A program made the translations under genes and the position numbers. A DNA stretch of 64,000 nucleotides from Eggerthella timonensis. GTDB taxonomy: Bacteria > Actinomycetota > Coriobacteriia > Coriobacteriales > Eggerthellaceae. Every line of letters starts with the position of its first letter. Position 1 is the stretch's first letter. The notes under the pieces were generated by a model that ran no database searches, was not told the DNA's origin, and saw only the letters and a list, made by a program, of their open reading frames with translations. Of the stretch, positions 32,446 through 39,860 are shown piece by piece. The stretch spans positions 620,001 to 684,000 of the forward strand of contig NZ_FXXA01000002.1 of assembly GCF_900184265.1 (NCBI RefSeq), read 5' to 3'.

Positions 32446-33411
32446 ATGAACGGATTTTCCAACATAGCGGGACGCATCCCGGCGAGCGTGTACAAGCTGC
32501 TGCTGGTCGTGGCCACCGTCATCTGGGGTCTCAGCTTCGTCGTGATGAAGGACGCAGTGGACGTGCTGGAGCCGGCGTACCTCATCGGGTTTCGCTTCCT
32601 GGCCACGGGCGCGGTGCTGGCGGCGGTGTTCTGGCGGCGCATGCGGTTGGCGTTCACGAAAGATTACCTGGTCAAGGGCCTCGTCCTGGGCGTGCTGTGC
32701 TTCCTAGCGTTCTGGGTGCAGACCATCGGGCTGGACAACACGACGCCCGGCAAGAACGCGTTCCTCACGGCCACGTACTGTGTGATCGTTCCCTTCGCGT
32801 GGTGGGTCATCGCGCGCAAGCGCCCGACCGTGTTCAACATCGGCGCGGCCGTCATGGCGGTGGCCGGCATCGGGATGGTGTCGCTGCAAGGCTCGCTCGC
32901 CGAGCTCAGCATGGGCTACGGCGACTTCATGACGCTGGTGTCGGCGCTGCTGTTCGCAGTGCATATCGTGTACGTGTCGAAGTTCTCGGAGACGAACGAC
33001 GTGCTCGTGCTCACGGTGATGCAGTTCTTCATCGGCGGCGCGTGCGGCGTGGCGTACGGGGCCTGCTTCGAAACGCTTCCGTCCGCGTCGGAGCTTACGC
33101 CTGCGTTCTTCTGGAACATGGCCTACCTCGTCATCTTCGCGTCGTGCGTGGCGCTCGTCATCCAGAACGTGGCGCTCGCGCACGTGCCGCCCGCTCAGGC
33201 GTCGCTGTTCCTCAGCTTGGAGTCGGTGTTCGGCGTGCTGTTCAGCGTGCTGCTGTACGGCGAGCAGATCGGGCTCAAGCTGGTCGTGGGATTCGTGCTC
33301 ATCTTCGGCGCCATCCTGGTCAGCGAGACGTTCCCGCTGAAACGCACCCGCGTCGCCCGCAGCGAGGCCGCGGCCCGGCAACAGGAGGCTGTTCCCGCCG
33401 AGCTGCCGTGA
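32446..33411 (+). CDS. DMT-superfamily (EamA) transporter
   Basis: 321 residues, ten hydrophobic helices arranged as two EamA repeats. First repeat has VVATVIWGLSFVVMKDAV and FLATGAVLAAVFW; second ends with VPPAQASLFLSLESVFGVLF and GFVLIFGAILVSETF. Members export or exchange amino acids, nucleotide precursors or drugs; substrate unknown. The transcript is probably leaderless (TATACT at 32432). The stop codon TGA is part of an extended -10 (TGATACAAT, 33409-33417) for the next gene. Confidence 0.9.
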   Translation: MNGFSNIAGRIPASVYKLLLVVATVIWGLSFVVMKDAVDVLEPAYLIGFRFLATGAVLAAVFWRRMRLAFTKDYLVKGLVLGVLCFLAFWVQTIGLDNTTPGKNAFLTATYCVIVPFAWWVIARKRPTVFNIGAAVMAVAGIGMVSLQGSLAELSMGYGDFMTLVSALLFAVHIVYVSKFSETNDVLVLTVMQFFIGGACGVAYGACFETLPSASELTPAFFWNMAYLVIFASCVALVIQNVALAHVPPAQASLFLSLESVFGVLFSVLLYGEQIGLKLVVGFVLIFGAILVSETFPLKRTRVARSEAAARQQEAVPAELP

Positions 33412-33450
33412 TACAATGCTCCCATTGTGTGCATCAAGGGAGGAAGTTCC

Positions 33451-33960
33451 ATGGCTGAAAAAGACAACATCGTGCTCATCGGCATGCCCGGTGCCGGCAA
33501 ATCGACCCTCGGCATCGTGCTGGCGAAGATCTTGAACTACGACTTCATCGACGCTGACCTGGTGATCCAGAACAGCTGCGACAAGACGTTGCAGAAGCTC
33601 ATCGACGCGTGCGGCCCGGAGGGCTTCATCCAGGTGGAGAACGAGATCCTGCGCGACCTGACGGCGTCGAAGTCCATCATCGCCACGGGTGGCTCGGCCG
33701 TGTACTCCGACGAGGCCATGGAGCACCTGGCGGAGATCGGCACCATCGTGTACCTCAAGATCACGTTCGACCAGCTGGTCAACCGCCTGAGCGACTTGCA
33801 GGAGCGCGGCGTGGTGTTGAAGGGCGGCATCGGCATGAGCTTGCGCGAACTGTACGACGAGCGCCTGCCGCTGTACGAGCAGTACGCCGAGGTCACCGTC
33901 GACGTGAACGACCTGTCCATCACCGCCGCAGCCCGCAAAGTGGCCGACGCGCTGAAGTAG
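33451..33960 (+). CDS. Shikimate kinase-like P-loop kinase
   Basis: 169 residues of the AroK fold: Walker A GMPGAGKST, FIDADLVIQ (first substrate Asp retained), ATGGSAV and ERLPLYEQYAEVTVD (C-terminal Arg retained). Two shikimate-site features differ from AroK: the GFR motif is GFIQ, losing the substrate Arg, and the GGG triplet is GGS. It may phosphorylate shikimate with altered contacts or use another substrate. AAGGGAGGAAG precedes ATG 33451. The next gene follows after 9 bases, so they form an operon. Confidence 0.8.
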   Translation: MAEKDNIVLIGMPGAGKSTLGIVLAKILNYDFIDADLVIQNSCDKTLQKLIDACGPEGFIQVENEILRDLTASKSIIATGGSAVYSDEAMEHLAEIGTIVYLKITFDQLVNRLSDLQERGVVLKGGIGMSLRELYDERLPLYEQYAEVTVDVNDLSITAAARKVADALK

Positions 33961-33969
33961 GAGAACTCC

Positions 33970-34338
33970 ATGGCTGCATCCGTTGCACCTGCTCCGGTGA
34001 AACCTACCATCACGATCGACGACTTGGACAAGATCGACGTCCGGGTGGGGCGCATCGTGGCGGTGGACGACGTGGAGGGCTCCAAGAAGCTCATCAAGAT
34101 GACGGTTGATTTCGGCGGCTTCACGCGCACCATCCTGTCGGGCATGAAGGAGGAGCGCGAAGATTGCCAAGCCGAGCTCACCGGCAAGCAGGCGTTGTTC
34201 GTGGTGAACCTCGCGCCGCGCAAAATGGCGGGCGAGGTGTCGGAGGGCATGGTGTACGACATCGGCTACGAGGACGGTATCCTGCCGGCGCTCGCCGTGC
34301 CCGAACGCGAGGTTCCCGACGGCGTGCGCCTGGGATAA
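33970..34338 (+). CDS. tRNA-binding (EMAP/CsaA-like) domain protein
   Basis: 122 residues, almost all one OB-fold tRNA-binding domain as in the C-terminus of MetRS, Arc1p/Trbp111 and CsaA: DLDKIDVRVGRIVAVDDVEG, DFGGFTRTILSGM, LFVVNLAPRKMAGEVSEGM. Such free-standing domains bind the tRNA elbow or act as chaperone-like proteins. TAGGAGAA overlaps the end of the upstream kinase gene. A perfect 16-bp terminator follows. Confidence 0.88.
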   Translation: MAASVAPAPVKPTITIDDLDKIDVRVGRIVAVDDVEGSKKLIKMTVDFGGFTRTILSGMKEEREDCQAELTGKQALFVVNLAPRKMAGEVSEGMVYDIGYEDGILPALAVPEREVPDGVRLG

Positions 34339-34371
34339 CCCCTCCCGGCCGGAAACGTCCCGTCGCGCAAA

Positions 34372-34406
34372 AAGCCCCCGCAGCTCACGGTGAGCTGCGG
34401 GGGCTT
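34372..34406. terminator. Bidirectional terminator
   Basis: Perfect 16-bp stem AAGCCCCCGCAGCTCA/TGAGCTGCGGGGGCTT with a CGG loop; AAAAAG precedes it and CTTG follows. It separates the convergent EMAP-domain and pilT genes. Confidence 0.85.
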
Positions 34407-34451
34407 GCTCGTTGCCGGGTGCGAGCGCGAAACGCGAAGCGCGCAGCGCCC

Positions 34452-35525
34452 TTACAGCCCCTCCACCTCGAACCGCTTCTTGAGCGCTTCCTGATGGATG
34501 CTGTACTGCAGCGCCATCTCCTTGGCCACGCGGCCCTGCTTCACGAGGTCGAACAGGCTTTGGTCCATCGTGCGCATGCCCGAGGCGCCGCCGGCGGCGA
34601 TGACGCTGTCGATCTGGTGCGTCTTCTCCTCGCGGATGAGGTTGCGGATGGCCGTGTTCGTGTACATGATCTCGAACGCGGGGGCCACGCTGCCGTCCAC
34701 CGTGGGCACGAGTTGCTGCGACACGATGGCTTCGAGCACCATGGAAAGCTGCATGCGGATCTGGCGCTGCTGCGAGGCGGGGAAGGCGTCGATGATGCGG
34801 TCCACCGTTCCGGCCGCGCCCGTGGTGTGCAGCGTGGAGAACAGCAGTTGCGCCATCTCGGCTGCCGTGACGGCCGTGCCGATGGTCTCGTAGTCGCGCA
34901 TCTCGCCCAGCAGGATGACGTCGGGGCTCTCGCGCATGGCCGAGCGCAGCGCCTCGCTGTACGTGGCGATGTCGGTGGGCACTTCGCGCTGCGTGACGAT
35001 GCAGCTCCCGTGACGGTGCACGTACTCGATGGGATCCTCCATCGTGATGATGTGGCCGGCGCGCTCGTGGTTCAGCTTGTCGATGATGCAGGCCAGCGTC
35101 GTGGACTTGCCCGCGCCTGCCGGTCCTGTGATCAGCACGAGGCCTTTCTGGAGCGAGGCGAGGCGCAGCACTTCCTCGGGAATGTGGTACTCGGCCGGGT
35201 CGGGCAGACCGAACGGGATGACGCGGATGACCGCGCCGTACGACCCGCGCTGCCGCAGGATGTTGGCGCGGAAGCGGCCGATGCCCGCGATGGCGAACGA
35301 GAAGTCGTCGTCGTGGTTGCCGTTGTCGATGAACTGCGCCATGCTGCGGCCGGACACCTCGTAGATGGCGCGCACGAACGTTTCGGTGTCTGCCGGCATG
35401 AGCGGCGCCGAGTCGAGGCGGATCTGCCGCCCGCTCACTTCGTAGGCCAGAGGCAGGCCCGCAATGATGAAGATATCGGACGCCTTCGCGTCGACCATCT
35501 CTCGCAGCAGCTCTTCAAGTCTCAT
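34452..35525 (-). CDS. pilT: PilT-type pilus ATPase
   Basis: 357 residues. Walker A GPAGAGKSTT, Asp box ITMEDPIEYVH, His box STLHTTGAAGTVDR, Walker B-like VILLGEMRDYET and the PilT hallmark AIRNLIREEK are all present, so it is a retraction-type ATPase and not the PilB/GspE extension motor. Cytoplasmic hexamer acting on a PilC-type platform. Last gene of a seven-gene run reading leftwards from 39470. No PilB is encoded in the window. Confidence 0.93.
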   Translation of the reverse strand: MRLEELLREMVDAKASDIFIIAGLPLAYEVSGRQIRLDSAPLMPADTETFVRAIYEVSGRSMAQFIDNGNHDDDFSFAIAGIGRFRANILRQRGSYGAVIRVIPFGLPDPAEYHIPEEVLRLASLQKGLVLITGPAGAGKSTTLACIIDKLNHERAGHIITMEDPIEYVHRHGSCIVTQREVPTDIATYSEALRSAMRESPDVILLGEMRDYETIGTAVTAAEMAQLLFSTLHTTGAAGTVDRIIDAFPASQQRQIRMQLSMVLEAIVSQQLVPTVDGSVAPAFEIMYTNTAIRNLIREEKTHQIDSVIAAGGASGMRTMDQSLFDLVKQGRVAKEMALQYSIHQEALKKRFEVEGL

Positions 35526-35535
35526 CTCGTTGCTC

Positions 35536-36003
35536 CTATCGTGTTTGCGCAGCGCCCGACCACAGCGCCTCTCCCTGGCTGTCGTTCGTCCACAGCGTCG
35601 TTGCTTTCCATGCCGTAATCGTGTACGTTGCGTTCGCGTGTATCTCCAGATCGATGGTGAGCGTGCGCCCGCTATCGGTCGTGAATTCGGCTTCTATCTG
35701 CGTGCCTTCGAGCTTGGCGTTCTCGGGCAGCACGCGTTCGATCGCGGCCAGGGCCTCGCTCGTGCCGCCGCCCGCCTCGCGCACCTGCGCGAGCACGGCA
35801 TCCATCTCGGACACGAACTGCTGGGCTGCGCTCTCGTTGGCGTACGTATCGCTGGTGAAAGTCGCCTGTCGCTCGGCCGCCGCGTACGTGGCTTGCGCCG
35901 TGGTTACCGACAGCACGGCCATGACCGCTAGACACAAAATGATGACCAGGGCGAACAGGCTGATGGGCCCGATGCGCACCGATCCGCGCCCGCGCGTCGT
36001 CAT
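35536..36003 (-). CDS. Small membrane-anchored protein of the pilus-like operon
   Basis: 155 residues: basic start (MTTRGRGSVRIG), one helix (residues ~13-36, ISLFALVIILCLAVMAVLSV), then an outer domain with EFTTDSGRTLTIDLEI. Size and topology resemble minor pseudopilins or pilus-assembly proteins, but no prepilin cleavage motif is clear. Start overlaps the stop of the preceding gene (ATGA). Family not recognised. Confidence 0.7.
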   Translation of the reverse strand: MTTRGRGSVRIGPISLFALVIILCLAVMAVLSVTTAQATYAAAERQATFTSDTYANESAAQQFVSEMDAVLAQVREAGGGTSEALAAIERVLPENAKLEGTQIEAEFTTDSGRTLTIDLEIHANATYTITAWKATTLWTNDSQGEALWSGAAQTR

Positions 36004-36464
36004 GCTGCACCGCCTTCCTTCGTCGCGTCGTCGCTTACGTAGCGGGCCGTGTCGATGGTGTACACCACGTCCCCGTCATGCTCCACGTTGATGGTGGCGC
36101 GGTACAGCGTGCCGGCCGCCGAGCGCTCGGACGCGACGTCGCGGCTCACGAGGTACGCATCCTCGCCGCCTTCCGAGCCGTTCGCACGCGCGCCCTCGGC
36201 ATCGAACGTCTCGGTCATCGAACCCGACTCGGGCGCGGCGGCGAACCGCTCGGCGTTGTTGGAGGCGAGGGAGACGGCCTGGGTGAGCACGCGCTCTTCG
36301 ACTCCGCGCGCGTGCGCCGCTCCGAACAGCTGCATGAACGTGGCCAGCGCGAACGCCAGGAACACGAGCAGCACCAGCGCCTCGACGACGAACGCCGTGC
36401 CGTGCCACGTGGTGTCGGAGCCGCGGCGCCCGGTGAGCAGGGTTCCCGGGGAAAGCTTCGCCAT
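36000..36464 (-). CDS. Small membrane-anchored protein of the pilus-like operon
   Basis: 154 residues starting MAKLSPGTLLTG, with one helix (VVEALVLLVFLAFALATFMQL, ~25-47) and an outer domain that contains DAYLVSRDVASE and ATINVEHDGDVVYTID. It is bounded by ATGA overlap downstream and a 1-base gap upstream. The longer in-frame extension to 36608 has no separate support. Function unknown; probably a pilin-like or assembly component. Confidence 0.7.
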   Translation of the reverse strand: MAKLSPGTLLTGRRGSDTTWHGTAFVVEALVLLVFLAFALATFMQLFGAAHARGVEERVLTQAVSLASNNAERFAAAPESGSMTETFDAEGARANGSEGGEDAYLVSRDVASERSAAGTLYRATINVEHDGDVVYTIDTARYVSDDATKEGGAA

Positions 36465-36465
36465 G

Positions 36466-37008
36466 TTAGGCACCTCCCATCGAGCTGCGCAGCGCGATCT
36501 GCACGTTGCCGTCGTCCGTTTCGACCGAGAGCAGCCCGTTCTCGTAGGAGAACGAGAACCGCTCGGAAGCGACGATGGGGGTGGCCTTGTCGGGCGTGTA
36601 CTCCGCATCTGCCAGCGCGTACTCCTCCACGATCATGCCCTGATACGCGTAGATGCGCGTTTCGAACGTGCCGTTTTCCAAGTGCTCGGAAAGCACGAGC
36701 GAGCGCCCTTCGGGGCCCTGGCCCGCACCGACCGCATCCGTGGCGTCCGATGCCCGAACGCTGTTGGCGATGAGCCCCGTGGCCAGGCGCGACGTGTCGG
36801 CCTGGTCGCGCACGTCCACGAGTGCGCGATACAGGCCCGTGCCCGCCATGATTGCGATAAGCAGCACGGCTACGAACAGCGCGAACAGGATCACGGTGAA
36901 GAACCGGCCGAATTCGTGGCCGTTCTCGGCGCTTTGCGCTATGCCTCGACTGGTCAGAGCTTCCATGACCGCATCCTCATCCTGCCCGCTGGGGCGATCG
37001 CTTATCAT
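36466..37008 (-). CDS. Membrane-anchored protein of the pilus-like operon (DUF4860-like)
   Basis: 180 residues. A ~30-residue cytoplasmic start, one helix (FFTVILFALFVAVLLIAIM, ~36-55) and an outer domain ending in IALRSSMGGA. The layout (TSRLATGLIANSVRASDA, then ENGTFETRIYAYQGM) resembles DUF4860 proteins by memory; I could not verify this. ATGA overlap with the upstream gene. Probably a minor pilin-like subunit. Confidence 0.68.
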   Translation of the reverse strand: MISDRPSGQDEDAVMEALTSRGIAQSAENGHEFGRFFTVILFALFVAVLLIAIMAGTGLYRALVDVRDQADTSRLATGLIANSVRASDATDAVGAGQGPEGRSLVLSEHLENGTFETRIYAYQGMIVEEYALADAEYTPDKATPIVASERFSFSYENGLLSVETDDGNVQIALRSSMGGA

Positions 37009-37331
37009 CGCGGTACCACCACGACGCTCGGCATGATGTTCTCAGCGAACACCTCGTAGGTGATCACGTAATCGTCGCGGTTCACGCGCAGGCCGTACTC
37101 GTTCTCAAGATGCTCGAGCGAGGCAGGGAAGGAGCCCTCGATGGCGCAGCACTGCTTCGCGCTGTCGAGGATGGCGTTGCGCACCGACAGGGCTCCTTGC
37201 TCGCGCAGGTTCTGCCCCACAATGCCCGCCGCGAACCAACCGCCGACGATCAGCACGATCGCGAGCGCAAGCACGACCAGCCGGATTCCCCGACTGCGGC
37301 GGCGCTGCTTTGTCGATCGCTCATGATACAT
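37005..37331 (-). CDS. Small bitopic protein of the pilus-like operon
   Basis: 108 residues: very basic N-terminus (MYHERSTKQRRRSRGIR), one helix (LVVLALAIVLIVGGWFAAGI), then an outer region with a CC pair (AKQCCAIEGSFPASLEHLE) whose pattern resembles the start of type II secretion/pilus minor subunits. No cleavage site for a prepilin peptidase is evident. ATGA overlap with the next gene, 8-base gap from the pilC-like gene. Confidence 0.68.
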   Translation of the reverse strand: MYHERSTKQRRRSRGIRLVVLALAIVLIVGGWFAAGIVGQNLREQGALSVRNAILDSAKQCCAIEGSFPASLEHLENEYGLRVNRDDYVITYEVFAENIMPSVVVVPR

Positions 37332-37339
37332 GGGCGCAC

Positions 37340-38392
37340 CTAGCCGATCGATCCCATGATGCCGATGAGCGGCAGCATGACCGAGACGAGCGTGGCTCCC
37401 ACGGCGATGGTCAGGAAGGCGGCCAGCATCGGCTCGACGCCGTCCACCAGGCGATCCATCTTCACGATGGCGTCGTCGAAGAACGTCAGCGACAGGCGGC
37501 CCAACACGTTCTCCACGCTGCCGGATCGCGCGCCGATGGTGAGCATGCGGGCGTACACGGGCTCGAACACGCCGCTGTCGGTGATGGCCTGCGCGAGGCT
37601 CTTCGGTGCGGTCAGGTCCAGCATTTCACCGCGCGCGCCTTCAAGCTGAGCTTTGAGCGAGCGGTGGTCGACCATGGCCACGGCCTCCTTCATGGCCGTG
37701 TCGGTGTCGATGCCCGAGGCCACGTAGGTGGCAAGCGCCGACGTGAAACGGCTCAAGGCCAGCTGGTGCATGGTGCCGCGCGTGCCGGGCAGCTTCTCGG
37801 CAAGCGACATGAGGCGGTGCCGTCCGCCTTCGCTGCGCATGGCAACAGCCATGATCAGCACGAACGCGGTGCATACGAGCGTGATGGCAAGGGCCGCCCA
37901 GCCGATGCCGATGGAGATGTTCACGGTGTTGAACGAGCCGGCGGCCAAATCGCCGGACAGGCTTTCGTACACGTTCACGAACACGGGCAGGATGACCGCT
38001 ACCGTAAAGGCGAGGATGACGGACATGACGCAGAGCAGCGCGGCGGGATAGATGATGCTCGAGCGCATTTTGGCGAACAGGCGGCCCTCTTCGTCGTAGT
38101 ACACGGCAAGCGTGCGCAGCGTCGGCTCGAGGCGCCCCGACACCTCGCCCACGCGCATCATGTCGACGACGTGGTTGGGGAAGGAGCCCGAATGCTTGAG
38201 CGCGTCGGCCAGCGTTTCGCCGGCGATAAGGCGCGCGTACACGGCATTGCAGGCGTTCTTGAACGAGCCCCGCTCCATGTTCTCGCCGAGCAGGCTCACC
38301 GCCTCGTCGGTTTGGATGCCGGCGGCCAGCATGATGGCGACGCTCTCGCAGAATGCGCTGACGGCGCTGCTCTCAAGCACGGTAGTGGCCAT
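37340..38392 (-). CDS. pilC: PilC/GspF-like inner-membrane platform protein
   Basis: 350 residues with the duplicated T2SSF domain: first unit AFCESVAIMLAAGIQTDEAV to VYYDEEG, helices near 130-155 and 180-205, second unit FTSALATYVASGIDTDTAM to FFDDAI, and a last helix (MLAAFLTIAVGATLVSVML). It is the membrane platform on which PilT-type motors act. Start 38392 has AAGGAG 9 bases upstream; the ORF continues to 38518 without a ribosome-binding site. Slightly shorter than typical PilC (~400). Confidence 0.85.
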   Translation of the reverse strand: MATTVLESSAVSAFCESVAIMLAAGIQTDEAVSLLGENMERGSFKNACNAVYARLIAGETLADALKHSGSFPNHVVDMMRVGEVSGRLEPTLRTLAVYYDEEGRLFAKMRSSIIYPAALLCVMSVILAFTVAVILPVFVNVYESLSGDLAAGSFNTVNISIGIGWAALAITLVCTAFVLIMAVAMRSEGGRHRLMSLAEKLPGTRGTMHQLALSRFTSALATYVASGIDTDTAMKEAVAMVDHRSLKAQLEGARGEMLDLTAPKSLAQAITDSGVFEPVYARMLTIGARSGSVENVLGRLSLTFFDDAIVKMDRLVDGVEPMLAAFLTIAVGATLVSVMLPLIGIMGSIG

Positions 38393-38459
38393 AATCGTTT
38401 CGCTCCTTGTCACGCGCTTCTCGTCTCGAAGCTCTCGTATTTCCGCACGTCGATTCACG

Positions 38460-39470
38460 TTAGTACGTGTACCGATCGGTGTAGTCCTTGGCGTTGCCAA
38501 CGTACTGTCCGGCCCCATCGGCAGCTGCGAAGGTCAGGTCGATGCGCGTCCAGGCGTCCGCGACGGCGCTGACCTCCACGCTTATCCAGCTACCGTCAAG
38601 ATATACCATATTCCACGCATGGTAAATATTATCAGGAGAAACGTATCCGGTGATAATCTTCGTCGGGATTCCCTGACTGCGCAACATGGCGGCTCCCAAG
38701 CTGACGTAATCGAAGCAGATGCCCTTCTTCTCGGCCATCGTGGCATCGGGGTCGGGCACGTAGCCCGTCGCATCGGCAAGCTGCTCGGCTTTGGCCGTGT
38801 CGTAGGAAATGTTTTCGGCTATCCATGTGTAGACGTTGCGCAGCACCTCGCCCTCGTTCTGCGCCCCCTCGGACAGCTTGTTGGCCTGGGCCACGCTCGC
38901 GCTGTCGGCATCGTAGTCGCAGAACACGTTCGGGCGCAGATAGGGCTCGAACTCGTCGTCCATCGCCACATCGGCTTGCGCGGTGGTGATTTGGACGTAG
39001 CTGTTGCCGCTCGTGTTTTGCATGATGTTGAACTCGTAAGCGCCGTCTCCCATGTTGAGCGGGCAGATGATGGGCGTGCCGTCGTTGGGGAGGTCGTAGT
39101 TGTAGGCCAGCTCGTCTTTGACGACTTGGAATTTCAGACGGCTGCCGTTCTCGGCCGATGCCGCCACGTAGCCCTGCGCGAGCGACGACGTGTCGATCGA
39201 GCCGCCGTGGTCGGTGACGGCGCCTTCGGCATTGAAGGCGGAGGTGGCCAGCTCGGGGCGTTGGAATGCGGGGCCGCTCGTGGAATCGCCCTCGCCGGCG
39301 TTCGTCGTCGTGGTTGCGCGGGCGGATCCGCCGCCGTTCGAGCCGCATCCTGCGATGAGGCCCAACGCAAGCGCGAGGCACAATGCGCACGCGATGGTGC
39401 GCGCGAATGCACGGCCGGTTCGTCGCGCCGCCCGTGCGGGAGGGTAACCTGATGTGCTGCGTGTTTCCAC
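38460..39470 (-). CDS. Transglutaminase-like lipoprotein
   Basis: 336 residues, GTG start. Signal peptide with lipobox LIAGC (residues ~37-41), a Thr/Ser/Gly linker, ~130 residues of unassigned domain, then a transglutaminase-like core with the Cys-His-Asp set: GICFDYVSLGAAMLRSQG, NIYHAWNMVYLDG, AWTRIDLTF. Such lipoproteins act outside the cell as cysteine proteases or crosslinkers. It heads the run of pilus-like genes (67 bases upstream of pilC) and may process or crosslink the pilus; that is inference. Confidence 0.85.
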   Translation of the reverse strand: METRSTSGYPPARAARRTGRAFARTIACALCLALALGLIAGCGSNGGGSARATTTTNAGEGDSTSGPAFQRPELATSAFNAEGAVTDHGGSIDTSSLAQGYVAASAENGSRLKFQVVKDELAYNYDLPNDGTPIICPLNMGDGAYEFNIMQNTSGNSYVQITTAQADVAMDDEFEPYLRPNVFCDYDADSASVAQANKLSEGAQNEGEVLRNVYTWIAENISYDTAKAEQLADATGYVPDPDATMAEKKGICFDYVSLGAAMLRSQGIPTKIITGYVSPDNIYHAWNMVYLDGSWISVEVSAVADAWTRIDLTFAAADGAGQYVGNAKDYTDRYTY

Positions 39471-39860
39471 GATCTCTTTTCGCGTTCGTCGTGTGTTGCG
39501 AACCGTTGCGGTCGCCGGTGCTCATGCGCACCCATTATAGCCGTTTGGGAAGGGGTGGAAGCGAGCATGGGACGTTCTCCATGCGCACCGCCCGTAAACG
39601 GTGTTATGCGAGGTCAACGATCACTGTTCAAATGATTGTTGAATAGTCCTATTTATCGATACCCCCTCTTTGATACAGAGGACCCGTGTGCTAAAATGAA
39701 GGTTGGGTTTTCACCGCATGTCTCGGCATGCCCGGAACCTACCACATCAGAATTTGCAACACAGCATGTCAGATCACGTATGAGCGAGTCACTTTTGCAC
39801 GCGGCGCTCGAAAAGGCAAGGGCGCCGATTATGCGCAATCAAGAAGGATTCGGTGATCGT

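Noticed and set aside
37736-37750. GACGTGAAACGG inside the pilC-like gene, resembling half a parS
   Set aside because: Only one half-site, within coding sequence, no palindrome.
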